Positions 53,240-63,683 are shown, numbered from the stretch's first letter. The stretch is 64,000 nucleotides of DNA from Candida dubliniensis CD36 (GCF_000026945.1 NC_012867.1:434001-498000); one strand, 5' to 3'. Translations and numbers: made by a program. Notes: generated by a model from the sequence alone, not told the origin.

Positions 53240-55948
53240 TTAAGGGAAATGACCAACTCTTGGTCCAAAGTATCCATCTGGTGCATCAACAGTGGCATTC
53301 AACCAACCTGTCATACTACCATCCATACCTTCATACATAACATTATTACCCCACCAATTGATGTCTTTGGCATGATACATTACTGCAAAAAAGATAATAA
53401 TTGATGAAAAGGCAATACCAGCATTCAAACCAGTTGAAAGGATATAATTATATTTTTGCCACCAAGCCTCATATTTTCTTTTAATATATGACATAAATGC
53501 GTATGACACATAAAGACCAGGAATGTAATATGATAAGTTATATGGAGCGTAGTTTAAGAATCCCCCGATGATAATAGAGGGTTCGAAATATTTGACATAT
53601 TTTCTTGGACCCCATTTTTTAATAGCAATACATGGGAATGCAATTAAGAACCCAATCAAGAAACACCATCTCAAAATTGGATACAAGCCATTAAAGACTT
53701 TCTTAGGTCCAATAACCCCCCATAAAACAGATGCTGAATAGAAAGTTCTACCATTTGGACAGGTGAATCTTTGGGTGTTTTTAGGATCACAATAATCTTT
53801 GATACCACCATTGACTTGGAAATTTAATATACCTAATTGGATAAATGAGGCAATAAAGATTGACAAAAGCTGGACTCTGTAGACTGCTCTTGGAGGAAGT
53901 TTAGCGTAATGACCTTGTTTCAAATCATTGACAAAATTCTGTGCTTGACCGTCGATGTTGTAACCCAATGCCTTTATAAATGCTAATGCTAACCCATTAC
54001 CTGGGATAGCATAACCAACAATCAATTCAACCAAGACATTCAATCCAAAAGCAAATCCAGTTCTAGCATAGATGGTAGTTAATGGGATCAAGAACACAAA
54101 GTTGATCCCCAATGCAAAGAAAATACCCCACACTGGAGTTTCGGCAGGATATACTTTGACACACAAAATAGCCAACACTAATGAAATAACAACAATAATT
54201 AAATAAGCCCATTCTGGAACTTCTGGGTATGCTTTCATCATGGTACTGTGGGGATCATCAAATCCATCATATGTTGACTTCTTAAAATCTTTTATAACTC
54301 TCCAGAATGATTTGCAAGCATCCCACATTTGGTCATAATTCATACCAATCTCATACACAAAATGGAATGGATAAATGGCAAAGAACGCACCATAAACCAC
54401 TAAATTGGCAGCTGTATAGAATGGTGGACCTATTTCATCATATTTGGCTTGATCGAATAAACTATTGGCATCAACAACCAGTCTAACTGAATAAGGTTCA
54501 CCAGTATTGCTATAAAGACCATTATCGTTAATTGGTAAATATCCTGTCCATTTATAGTTGGAGTACCAAACACCAATGATACAAAAGAATGCAATAGCCA
54601 TACCAATAATATTATTGACAGGGTTGAAAAATGGCACTTGAAGTGGTTGAAGCATGGAACTGAAGTAATTCCAATCAAAAGTAGCTATTGGATTCAATCC
54701 CAACCCACCAACTGATCCTGTGACTACAGCAAGATTTTGGTTATCCGGTTTGATCCATGTCATCCAGTTAAAAGTTGACAAAGCTTGGAATAAGTAGTCA
54801 GGTATCCAGAAGTACAAAAATGAAGCAACGAAAGTGATAAAGAAAAAATTGTAACTGGATATCTTCCAACCATTGATGATTTCTTTTCTAGCAGGAGTCA
54901 TCAATGTTTTGTTCAATGCCAATCCAGGCAAGATAGATGGCCACACCGCTTTAGTAGGGTACACAGCAAATTTTCTCATGATACCAGCAAGACCAACACC
55001 AAGAAAGTTGGTAGACAAAATTAATAATACTTGGTACCCAAAATCAACCCATTTGTTATCATAAAACACTGGTGACTTTTGCATAAGAATGTTCCAAGCA
55101 ACGTAGGAGGTCCCACCACCGGTAACACCACAGAATATAGTTGCCAACATTTGCTCTTTGTATGTATAAGGACCAGGATTCAAATCAATACTCAACTTCC
55201 AAATCTTAAATTTCCATTTAGGTAAAACCCATTCACAAAGTAATCCTGATGGGTAAAGAAACACTTGAACGACAGACATAGCAAGGGTAATACTAGGTCT
55301 TCTCTCGGTGAAAAACTGATTGATAACCGCCCCAATTGCAGTCCATACAATACCAATTAAATAAACTCTAAATGTTTCAACGGGAATAGTTGGATCATCG
55401 TATGGGAAAGTAACAGCTCTGACCTCGGGGTATGGAGACCAATAAGCAACCAATACTGCTTCTAAACGTACTTGTAAATCCCAATCAACAATTTCATGAC
55501 CTTGTTCAACATCAGCCGTCTTTTCACCTTCTACTGATGAAGATGAGTTGTTACCTAACTTTTCTTGTAACTGGACTTTTGTAAACTTGTGAGAGTTGTC
55601 AACCAATTCTCTCCAAAGATCCAAATCAAGTTCTGGAATATTGACATCAGTTGAATGTTCTTCAATTGCCTTCTGTAATATTTCCACGGCCTCTTTGGTA
55701 TTCATCTGTTCAATTTTTTCAAATATAAAACTAGCTTGAGGAGGTAATTCTTCTAAAGATACCAAAGCATCAAAATGTAATCTTTTCAAAACAAACCATT
55801 TTTGAGATTCAGTTAATGTAGTAGCGACTTCACCAATGGAAAGAGGGTTGGAGATTATTGCTTGCAAATTCACTTCATGATCTTGGACTTGTAAGTGACT
55901 CCCAATTGACTGTATAGTTGGTTGTCCTGCCAAATCTTTCTCAGTCAT
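53240..55948 (-). CDS. OPT2: Oligopeptide transporter, OPT family, copy 2
   Basis: 902 aa, same architecture as the tandem copy: cytosolic N-terminus, about 14 helices, the same OPT blocks and an identical C-terminal NATVDAPDGYFGPRVGHFP. Differences concentrate in the first 25 residues, the 95-125 linker, the first helices and the last external loop (DGSMTG against DYGMTG). At DNA level, stretches differing at many third positions alternate with stretches of near-perfect identity. Expected role is proton-coupled peptide uptake at the plasma membrane, with regulation by amino-acid sensing likely. It is the more distal copy; the symbol (OPT2/IFC1) comes from remembered gene order. Confidence 0.92.
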   Translation of the reverse strand: MTEKDLAGQPTIQSIGSHLQVQDHEVNLQAIISNPLSIGEVATTLTESQKWFVLKRLHFDALVSLEELPPQASFIFEKIEQMNTKEAVEILQKAIEEHSTDVNIPELDLDLWRELVDNSHKFTKVQLQEKLGNNSSSSVEGEKTADVEQGHEIVDWDLQVRLEAVLVAYWSPYPEVRAVTFPYDDPTIPVETFRVYLIGIVWTAIGAVINQFFTERRPSITLAMSVVQVFLYPSGLLCEWVLPKWKFKIWKLSIDLNPGPYTYKEQMLATIFCGVTGGGTSYVAWNILMQKSPVFYDNKWVDFGYQVLLILSTNFLGVGLAGIMRKFAVYPTKAVWPSILPGLALNKTLMTPARKEIINGWKISSYNFFFITFVASFLYFWIPDYLFQALSTFNWMTWIKPDNQNLAVVTGSVGGLGLNPIATFDWNYFSSMLQPLQVPFFNPVNNIIGMAIAFFCIIGVWYSNYKWTGYLPINDNGLYSNTGEPYSVRLVVDANSLFDQAKYDEIGPPFYTAANLVVYGAFFAIYPFHFVYEIGMNYDQMWDACKSFWRVIKDFKKSTYDGFDDPHSTMMKAYPEVPEWAYLIIVVISLVLAILCVKVYPAETPVWGIFFALGINFVFLIPLTTIYARTGFAFGLNVLVELIVGYAIPGNGLALAFIKALGYNIDGQAQNFVNDLKQGHYAKLPPRAVYRVQLLSIFIASFIQLGILNFQVNGGIKDYCDPKNTQRFTCPNGRTFYSASVLWGVIGPKKVFNGLYPILRWCFLIGFLIAFPCIAIKKWGPRKYVKYFEPSIIIGGFLNYAPYNLSYYIPGLYVSYAFMSYIKRKYEAWWQKYNYILSTGLNAGIAFSSIIIFFAVMYHAKDINWWGNNVMYEGMDGSMTGWLNATVDAPDGYFGPRVGHFP

Positions 55949-56056
55949 ATTTGGATTATTTGCTTTAGTATAGTAGCTAATAGTTCCAATTTACTTTAAA
56001 ATCAATTTGCAATCTTTGAATCCATATTTATAGTGAATATTGTAAACGGGGTGGAC

Positions 56057-56065
56057 ACGGCATCA
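56057..56065 (+). promoter_or_regulatory. ACGGCATCA motif, OPT copy 2 promoter, proximal
   Basis: 109 bp upstream of the start, same orientation and nearly the same distance as the copy at 50272 in the paralogue, although the sequences around them differ. Confidence 0.55.
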
Positions 56066-56934
56066 ATTATTTATAAATTTATATCATTTAAATGTTGCTT
56101 TACGGGGAAATTTTAATCAAAAGATAACATTTTAAGATATTGTAAAGTATTGGCATTGTCTATGGAGATACAATAAATGTGGCTGACTCAATTGAATTTG
56201 CTTAAAACAATACTAATAATAATATACCAAATCTGGTTGTTGTAAAAACCAAGAAAATCAAAATCAGCAAAATATTTTTATCACAAAACAATGAACAAGT
56301 AGAATAAGTAGTGTGTATTATTACTTATTCTTGTTTTACGCCATACAATTTGTTTTTTAAAATAAAATAAAATAAAATAACAAAAGTTGGTTGCAAATCA
56401 ACATTTCATTAGTTAAAAATAATAATTTAAGAATTGAAGCATTATTTTGATAAGCTGAACTTAGTAAGAACTAAAATGGTGTGTGTTTCGTGTAAGTGGC
56501 TCATTTCTTTTCCTTTGCCAAGAGTATTTTTCCACTCTTTAATCTTTGCTCTTGGTAATAGTTATATTTGACAGGTTAAATCATAACTTATATTGAAATC
56601 AACAAGGCATACTTGATGAAGTTGAATCACATCAATTTTTAGTAAAAGTACCGACATGTGTTTTTCAACGGTTTATTTGCCTGTTGCTAAAATAAACTGT
56701 AAGGGTCGTTTAACTCCCAAAACAATTTTGTATTAATCGTTCAACCAGTTTTTTAGAAAAAAGCAAACTGATCTATTCATATCACCTGGTTTTTTTAGGA
56801 ATATACCATCCAAATCTTTACCGCTTTGCTTTTGTAATTGTTGTCAGTTTTGTTACTTTGTATCTGTCACGGTATAATCTGCCACAATGAATACTTGCTT
56901 ATCTATTTGGAATTGGGTTCTTTTTTTTTTTTTT

Positions 56935-56943
56935 TGATGCCGT
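56935..56943 (-). promoter_or_regulatory. ACGGCATCA motif (reverse), OPT copy 2 promoter, middle
   Basis: TGATGCCGT on the plus strand right after a T run; matches the paralogous arrangement at 50961. Confidence 0.55.
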
Positions 56944-57367
56944 ACAACACAAACAACTTTTTTCAATTTTCGGGCAATTGCGAATACTAAGTTTTTTTTG
57001 TGTGGGGGAGGTTTATCGATTTGTTATTGTCATTCGATTGTCAAATATTGATATAAATTAGCTCCACCACTATCCACAGTTCATATTGTGCGATGAAATT
57101 ATTAATTGTTAAATAATTAGTGGTTAAATCAACAGTTAATTATTATTCAGACTTCATTTGTTGAAATTAAAGAGTTTCCAGTAACAGTCACATTTCTCAG
57201 TCAGCATATGTCAAAACCAATCTAATTTGAAGCTTATCTTGAAATTCTAGATAAGGTATAAATCAAAGACTAATTGATAACAATGATAATAATTATAATA
57301 ATTCTCATAACCCATTTGAAAATTTCTTTGGTAGCTGGTTTGTGCCCATACCGTATTCAACAAATTT

Positions 57368-57376
57368 TGATGCCGT
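57368..57376 (-). promoter_or_regulatory. ACGGCATCA motif (reverse), OPT copy 2 promoter, distal
   Basis: TGATGCCGT followed by GC, 1.4 kb upstream of the start codon. Confidence 0.45.
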
Positions 57377-58096
57377 GCTATCTGTTTAATACAACGAGAT
57401 ACGGACCCTAATTCAATTTGTTCCTTCTTATCGAAATTATTCTAGTATGTTCAACAAAAAAAAAGATCTAATTAGGCACCGGTTTTCGTTATAATCGTAT
57501 TACCTGTAAATTATCCTACTAGGTTCGAATTTTTACTCAACTATTTACGGAGATGTGAAATGTTCTAAATATTCTCTTTCTTGCAATTTCAAGTTTCCTG
57601 TGAATAGCAATGTAATAAAAATGATCTTTCTAAATCGAAAAGAAATACCTATTGGTCACATGTGAAGTACTATTAAACTTGTTTTTTCTAAAAAGAAATT
57701 TTAAAAGCAGTTATATTAATTAGTATTTTGGTTAAATTACCATTTGCTATATGATTTGACCCTGAGTTTGATTTGTCGGCATTGCTACTTACTCGTTTAT
57801 CTGTCATCATTTTTGTTGGTGTTCAGATTTGATATTGGTTTTGGGGATTTTGCTTGATATGTTCTTTCTGATTAGAGTGAAATGGGTTTCGACTTAGACG
57901 AAAGAAATGTTTTAAGAAACCAACGTATTCAAAAATAGAAAATTACATGCAAATAACCCCCCAAATCTTTATCTCTATATATGTCAGTGCTACTTACAAT
58001 CTGAAATGAAAAAAAAAAAAAAAAGTTGGCAACCATTACAACAAATTCTTGAAATCAACAAGCAACTTTTTATTTTCTTCATCTATACAAGTTCAA

Positions 58097-60337
58097 TTAC
58101 CAGCCATCTCCCCAATTATCGTCATTGCCGTCATCGTCCACTTTTAAATTCAACTGCAAAGTCTGCTTGGGTTTAGTTGCTTTGGAACCCAATTTCAAAG
58201 ATGTAGTCTTTCTAGGAGTTGGTTTTGATGACAACTTTTTGGGGGTTGTTGTATCAGTAGACTTTCCCAAATTGATCTTTCTGGTTGGTTCTATAATGAC
58301 ATCTGGTTCATCAACCACATCAGGTTCATCATTCACCCACTCATCATTGAAGTCGTCCCAGCCATTGTCATCAATCTTAGTAGTAGCAACACTGTCACCA
58401 GTAGCTAGTGTAGGTGAGGTTGCTCTAGTTATATCTGGAGTTGAACGATTGAAATCTTTATTCATTTCACCTCCCAACGACGTGAACTTACTAACCATTC
58501 CCCAGCCAAATGATGAAGCAGTGTTGTTATTTGTATTTGTTGTTGAAGCAACACCATCTGTGTCTGTGTTAGTGGAAGGAACATTAGCAGGAGAGAATTT
58601 TTTGAAAAACTCACGCTCTTCTTCGTCTTCATCATCATCTCCTTCTGGTAACAGATTTGCATGTGATTCCACAGAGTCCAAATACAATTGGAATATTCTC
58701 TTTGCCTCTTTTCTGACTTTACTCAGTTTCCTATCCATAAGTGAAATTGCTAAATGACCTAAAATTTTAGAACATATTTCTTCTAACGAGAATTCGTCTA
58801 TTAAAGACTCAAAACCTTGTAATGCAGTCATTTTACATGGGATAAATGTGTCACGCAATGATTTCGAAAGGGCAGTAATCAAAACATTATTTTTCGAAGA
58901 TTTGTAAATTTTCAGGGAAATTTTAATGATTAATATAACTGTATTCACTCTGATTGATGGTTTTGGATCCATTTGGGATTTGGCTAATATCCTTAATAAC
59001 TCCTGATTAACCTGTTTGACTGATATTTTATCAATAATTATTGTAATTGATTTTAGAGTTGTTTCCCTAATCATAAAGTTGGTGTCTTGAAACCCAGTAA
59101 TCAACTGATTAAAAATTTTGTATTGAATATCTGTTTCGGTTAAAAAGTGTTGATAATCTGGCAAATGTGTCAACAACACTAGTCTGATTGATCTATCTGC
59201 AAGAGCAAAACTGTCTATAATAATTGGTTTTATCGTTTTGTTGAATTCATCAGTATCTAATTTGGTTCCAAACTTGATTGTCAAATCAAGTATAGTGGAT
59301 AGTGTCTCTTGACGCCCTGGGTCTGTGGTTGGAGATTTTGATAATTGCTTGTATTGATTAATTAATTCTGGCAACAATTTGTAACTTAATAATCCTGGTG
59401 GGAATGAAGAATCATCTTTAATATATTCTGGTAATTCGTGTTTAAAGAATGCAATTTTTTCAGACTCTTGTAAGAACTTTAATTCATTGACTTGCTCTGT
59501 AAATTTAATCACAGAGTTTTGTTTGTGCCATGATTCCAAGTCTTTCAAATACATAGTAACTGTACTTCTTAAATTTGGTTTTTGCAGTAAAAGTCTTTTC
59601 ACAGATGCTGCCATCTTGGGAGGGAGTTTGCTATAATTGGTGTCAATAACGCCATTATTAAACACAGTCATAATGAAACTACCAAATCTGTATGAGTCAA
59701 ATTTTTTAGGATCTTTGCGAATAGTCTCCGAATCCAAATCATTAGAATATTCTTTCCATGAAATAGGCATGTATCCTGCTAGTCTGTAAATCGGTTGATC
59801 TGGGTCAGATGTTAAGTTGGTTAGCAATTCGAACCCCATCAATTTCCAGTCCCCTGCTAACGTAACAAATACCGAAGAAAAATAGTTTAACCCACCATAC
59901 AATGAGTTAGCCGCTTCGTTTATAAAAGAAATACTTTGAGCAACTGAATAAATGCCAGCGACCAATGTATCACCTTTGAGCCCAGTCTGTTCAAGGTAGA
60001 TCAGTAAAGGCTTAACTGGTTCAGTGATTATATATAATGAATAATCATTCTCGATAAAATCAATAATGGAAATTACTCCAGGGAATTTAATTAATTTCAA
60101 TTTCTTGAATGAATTTCTGGCCAAGCCAATACGTTGTTGGTTAGCTGGATCTTTCAAATTGAATTCAAATACAGATACTGGTGAGTTGTCTTTTGGATTA
60201 ATTCCATCATGTAATGTCCAAATTGAGTTGCGATCCAATGATGTGGTAGGCGCCAAGGGGTCAACTACTTTAACTTTCAATTTATATGGTATAGACCCCC
60301 CAGTGAATGAACTTAATGTCTTAGTAAAGAATTCCAT
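58097..60337 (-). CDS. CEX1: Scy1-like pseudokinase Cex1, nuclear tRNA export adaptor
   Basis: 746 aa from the ATG at 60337. The frame is open to 60364, but the family N-terminus begins like MEFFTKTLSSFTGGSIPY, so I prefer the inner Met. An N-terminal kinase-like domain (about 15-270) lacks the HRD and DFG catalytic motifs, as expected for Scy1-like proteins. HEAT-like helical repeats follow (about 320-560, for example LADRSIRLVLLTHLPDY). The acidic C-terminal tail has repeated Trp-Asp motifs (WDDFNDEW, DDNWGDGW) matching S. cerevisiae Cex1. Known role: cytoplasmic receptor at the nuclear pore that takes tRNA from Los1 or Msn5 and passes it to eEF1A; also linked to COPI traffic. Confidence 0.92.
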   Translation of the reverse strand: MEFFTKTLSSFTGGSIPYKLKVKVVDPLAPTTSLDRNSIWTLHDGINPKDNSPVSVFEFNLKDPANQQRIGLARNSFKKLKLIKFPGVISIIDFIENDYSLYIITEPVKPLLIYLEQTGLKGDTLVAGIYSVAQSISFINEAANSLYGGLNYFSSVFVTLAGDWKLMGFELLTNLTSDPDQPIYRLAGYMPISWKEYSNDLDSETIRKDPKKFDSYRFGSFIMTVFNNGVIDTNYSKLPPKMAASVKRLLLQKPNLRSTVTMYLKDLESWHKQNSVIKFTEQVNELKFLQESEKIAFFKHELPEYIKDDSSFPPGLLSYKLLPELINQYKQLSKSPTTDPGRQETLSTILDLTIKFGTKLDTDEFNKTIKPIIIDSFALADRSIRLVLLTHLPDYQHFLTETDIQYKIFNQLITGFQDTNFMIRETTLKSITIIIDKISVKQVNQELLRILAKSQMDPKPSIRVNTVILIIKISLKIYKSSKNNVLITALSKSLRDTFIPCKMTALQGFESLIDEFSLEEICSKILGHLAISLMDRKLSKVRKEAKRIFQLYLDSVESHANLLPEGDDDEDEEEREFFKKFSPANVPSTNTDTDGVASTTNTNNNTASSFGWGMVSKFTSLGGEMNKDFNRSTPDITRATSPTLATGDSVATTKIDDNGWDDFNDEWVNDEPDVVDEPDVIIEPTRKINLGKSTDTTTPKKLSSKPTPRKTTSLKLGSKATKPKQTLQLNLKVDDDGNDDNWGDGW

Positions 60338-60752
60338 AATGAAAAGTGTATTGGGTTGGCTCAATAATAGTGTTTTGGTAGATCAAGATTATTATTTTTT
60401 CGTGTTCGTTTTTTTCTTTTTTGTTCCACTTGTCTCGAAGAATTGCGTATCCTTTTCGAAAGCAATGATATTTGCAGTGATTTATCCTGTTATCTCAAGT
60501 CAATTTTGTTATATAACATATCTGTTGGGAATAAATTGTGAATGCCTGGATAATTAACATGATAAAATCAAAACACTTACAACACGCTATTATGAAGTCT
60601 TAGAGTTTTGTGTTTTTTTTCTACCACCTAATAATAGAATTGTCATCTACATTTTGATGGAACAAATTGGTTAAGAGCCAGCTAATTTCTTCTATATGAT
60701 TAACAAATATTATAAACGATAAAAAAAAAAAAAAAAAAACTCAATACTATTC
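60338..60752. other. CEX1 promoter and 3' end of F-box gene
   Basis: 415 bp, T-rich near CEX1 and with a long A run (60722-60739) near the F-box gene end. Nothing else seen. Confidence 0.6.
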
Positions 60753-61772
60753 CTATACTATAATATGTAAAGACTTTTCCTTGGCTATTCTTTGTAATTC
60801 TTTGATATCTGGTTGTGGTAAATAAGTGGATATTAGTTCTAGGGTGAATCCTGCTTTGCATGATATTATCATCTCCGGGTTTATGACATTTAGCTTGGTA
60901 TAATTGAGTTCCCATCTTCGTAGATTCGGTAGAAGTAATCTCAAATCACATTTTTCAATGAGCACTATGTCGTTCTGATTCATTAGCAATTCCTCTAAAG
61001 AGTCTGGGAGACATGATAGAAAATGTTTAGAAACATATGTGAGCATGTTGTAGTCAAGATTTAAAAGTTTCAAACCGTTGGGGAACTTCTTTTGTCGACC
61101 CCAAACGTCCAAGTATTGTCCGTAGTTACTTTTTAGCAAATTCTGCAGCATATTCAAGGAAACAAGTGAAGTGAATTTTGGAAGCAAAAGAGACCACTGT
61201 GGCACACACATATTTCCTATATCACCTGCCTTGATAGTCAAATGCCTCACCTTGCCTGCAAGCTCGGGGTGGTTACTCAATTCCAATACCAGTTTGATGA
61301 CTATGGCTGTTAAATTATCTGGATTTTCGATTAAAACCAAGTTGGCATCGAGATACATGTTCACTTGCAACACCTTTCTAAAGTAGTCCTGACAATTTGG
61401 GTCCCTCAATAGCTCGTGGAATTGTTTCAAGTTGTAAATAAAATTCATGTAATCACCATGCTGTCTAGTAAAGTTGAATTCCATATAATTTGGACGTATC
61501 AGCTGAAATATCAACCCTTCCACAGATGTATCCTGAAATTTGTTTTGGAACTTTTCTAGTGTTAGTTGATAATCTGATGGGAACTGTTGATGGGGTTCGT
61601 CGTTTGTTATCAACAACTTCCCACTGAGTAGTCGCTGATACAATTTGTCCACAAACGGCTTAGCTATATGGATGTCTTGAATATTGGTTATAATCTCAAT
61701 ACATTCTTGTGGTGGTAGGTGTTTAAATATTTTAAGGACAATTTCGTCAGGTAGACAAAGTACCAGCAACAT
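60753..61772 (-). CDS. F-box protein with leucine-rich C-terminal region
   Basis: 339 aa. Residues 3-45 (LVLCLPDEIVLKIFKHLPPQECIEII) form a standard F-box, which would bind Skp1 in an SCF ubiquitin ligase. The rest has irregular leucine-rich segments (LKLLNLDYNMLTYVSKHFLSCLPDSLEELLMNQNDI, here cut at Met and Asn boundaries) that could present a substrate-binding surface. Yeasts of this clade carry several such fast-evolving F-box/LRR proteins. I recognise no named orthologue. There is no membrane or signal segment. It lies 164 bp from the next gene on the same strand. Confidence 0.75.
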   Translation of the reverse strand: MLLVLCLPDEIVLKIFKHLPPQECIEIITNIQDIHIAKPFVDKLYQRLLSGKLLITNDEPHQQFPSDYQLTLEKFQNKFQDTSVEGLIFQLIRPNYMEFNFTRQHGDYMNFIYNLKQFHELLRDPNCQDYFRKVLQVNMYLDANLVLIENPDNLTAIVIKLVLELSNHPELAGKVRHLTIKAGDIGNMCVPQWSLLLPKFTSLVSLNMLQNLLKSNYGQYLDVWGRQKKFPNGLKLLNLDYNMLTYVSKHFLSCLPDSLEELLMNQNDIVLIEKCDLRLLLPNLRRWELNYTKLNVINPEMIISCKAGFTLELISTYLPQPDIKELQRIAKEKSLHIIV

Positions 61773-61936
61773 ATATTAATGGAAGAGATTACTATGCGAA
61801 TCAAACCCAGATTTCAAGACCAAATCTAAGTTGTAGATAGACTACAACAACAAAAAAAAATTCTGAGAAATTGCTACTAGTATTCCATAATTGCTATTAT
61901 CTTTGTAACTCTTTTTCTTTCTACTACTATAAACCA

Positions 61937-62665
61937 TTACAAATCCTGTTCCATTACTGTGTCATCATTATCTAACTCTTCAAATTTCAGGTTATCTGGC
62001 TCGCAATCAGATACATCCAACATATCAAGATCCTTGTCAAACTTCAAGTTGTCCCAGTAGTTGTATTTGAGATCTTGATAGGCATCCTGTTCCGCTGTGA
62101 CCTCTTCAAACCGTTTTTCCAGTCGTCTCATCTCTTGTTTGAGTTCTAGTCTTTTTATTTCGAGTTGATTTTCTTGGTCTATTATATTCGCTAGATCTTT
62201 TAATGTGATCAACCTATCCCTAACTAGCTTCATTATTTCTGTGAAGGAGTGAAACGTACTGATTGATACTCTGTTTTTTTCATTATATTTCTTGATAAAC
62301 CGGTTGAACAATTTAACAAACCATTTTTGATATCGATACATTATAAGGAACTTGGCATTGTACCATAATATCAATCGTAATCCTGACTCTAGGGAATTTT
62401 TAAAACTCCTCGTTAATTTTTCATTTAGATTGGATGCCAATTGTGATTCGGTCAACGTGGAATAACGTGAGCCCGATTTACTGAAAATATTTTCATACGT
62501 GATTTTGGGATTAATGATATATCTATTTTCATTTTCTTGGTCTTCGAGAGACAAATTCTTCAAAAGTGAATCTAATTTCACCCGTTTTCCAGAATGATCA
62601 CGTAGATTATCGTCTTCGTCGTCGTCTGACCTGGAGTGCTTTTTCAGATTTTTCGTCATATGCAT
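61937..62665 (-). CDS. Unrecognised coiled-coil, probably nuclear protein
   Basis: 242 aa, MHMTKNLKKHSRSDDDEDDN. The N-terminal 30 residues are charged, with the basic GKRVKL stretch as a possible nuclear import signal. The middle (about 85-145) is helical with many aromatics (WYNAKFLIMYRYQKWFVKLFNRF). A strong coiled coil runs over about 165-200 (QLEIKRLELKQEMRRLEKRF). The C-terminus is acidic. I do not recognise the family. The length, composition and codon use are those of a real gene, and its upstream region has two E-boxes and a full MluI box at 63025-63045. A cell-cycle or chromosome role is a guess from that promoter only. Confidence 0.75.
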   Translation of the reverse strand: MHMTKNLKKHSRSDDDEDDNLRDHSGKRVKLDSLLKNLSLEDQENENRYIINPKITYENIFSKSGSRYSTLTESQLASNLNEKLTRSFKNSLESGLRLILWYNAKFLIMYRYQKWFVKLFNRFIKKYNEKNRVSISTFHSFTEIMKLVRDRLITLKDLANIIDQENQLEIKRLELKQEMRRLEKRFEEVTAEQDAYQDLKYNYWDNLKFDKDLDMLDVSDCEPDNLKFEELDNDDTVMEQDL

Positions 62666-63024
62666 AAAGACATAATTGGATATTAAATTAATTTATTAAA
62701 TTTCAAGTTGGCGTACGATGCAAAGTAAGGGTTGGTTGGGTGGTTGGTTGGTTCTTTACTTAGAATATAAATTGTTTGCGTGTGTGAGTCCATAGATGGT
62801 TCTAGAATAAACGGGGAAATGGTGTATCCAAAAGTCGTGTCCAGCGCCAAGTGACTTTAGGGCTAATTAGGTTGATAGTAATAATCACAACATGCGCCGC
62901 TTACTTACTGTGTGAAGTAATCAAATTACCAAATCTATGTTTGTATGATCTTGGCTGCTTGCAAAAGAAGAAGAAGAAATTCAGGTACAAAGTATCACAT
63001 TAGTCCACCTAAATGATATTCATA

Positions 63025-63045
63025 CACGTGGCACGTGAGACGCGT
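63025..63045 (+). promoter_or_regulatory. Tandem CACGTG boxes plus ACGCGT box
   Basis: CACGTG at 63025-63030 and 63032-63037 separated by one G, then ACGCGT at 63040-63045. It is 360-380 bp upstream of the coiled-coil gene and about 810 bp upstream of the secreted-protein gene. Cbf1/Tye7/Pho4-type factors bind the first element class and MBF the second. Confidence 0.65.
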
Positions 63046-63683
63046 TGTAAAAAGATGGTTAGTACTCTCGCTTAATTAAAAAGTAAAACTACTAAAAGCG
63101 CCACATTTATCTTGGACAAAGCAAAGTGATACTTCTTGAAATCTTTACTTTAAAGTTTGATTTGGGACATTTCCAATGTGGCTGTGAGGGTGGTGGTCGT
63201 GGTGGAGGAGGAGTAGTTGGCTGGCAAGAGGGCTGGTTTTTGTTACTCTCGCGATTCTGGATTCTGCATGTAATTATGATTCCTTTGATCCCACATTGCC
63301 ATTTTAAGTTGGAATGTAAATAAATTGACATGGTCTTTCTATAAAAAGAAAATTCTGCCTATGCTTAGTGGCTATAATATTATACCATATGTTGTAATAT
63401 TGCATTACTAGTTGACTGCATAAAGACATCCACAAACAATAAACTAAGGATGAAACTGTGAAGCATATACTGTGCCACGGTGATCGAGCGAGGCATTGTT
63501 ATTGTTCTTCCTTTTGTCCTTCAAATTGCCAAGTAACAAAAGTGTCCCCCTGAAAATTAAAAAAAGAACAAAAACACCTTATAGGATAACTCTGTACTGC
63601 ACAAAACCCGTTCCAGCTATGTCAATGTTTCAACAAAACATACACAACACATACTAAGCCTGGACACCAAAAAGCTTGCACAA

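Larger units (their letters stand above)
55949..58096. promoter_or_regulatory. 2.1 kb upstream region of OPT copy 2
   Basis: Between OPT copy 2 and the 3' end of CEX1. It holds three exact copies of the shared 9-mer (56057, 56935, 57368), an AAAAT repeat at about 56359-56379, and A/T tracts. No gene supported. Confidence 0.6.

Noticed and set aside
58125..58757. 210-codon antisense frame opposite CEX1
   Set aside because: Composition mirrors the CEX1 low-complexity tail; no domain and no independent support.
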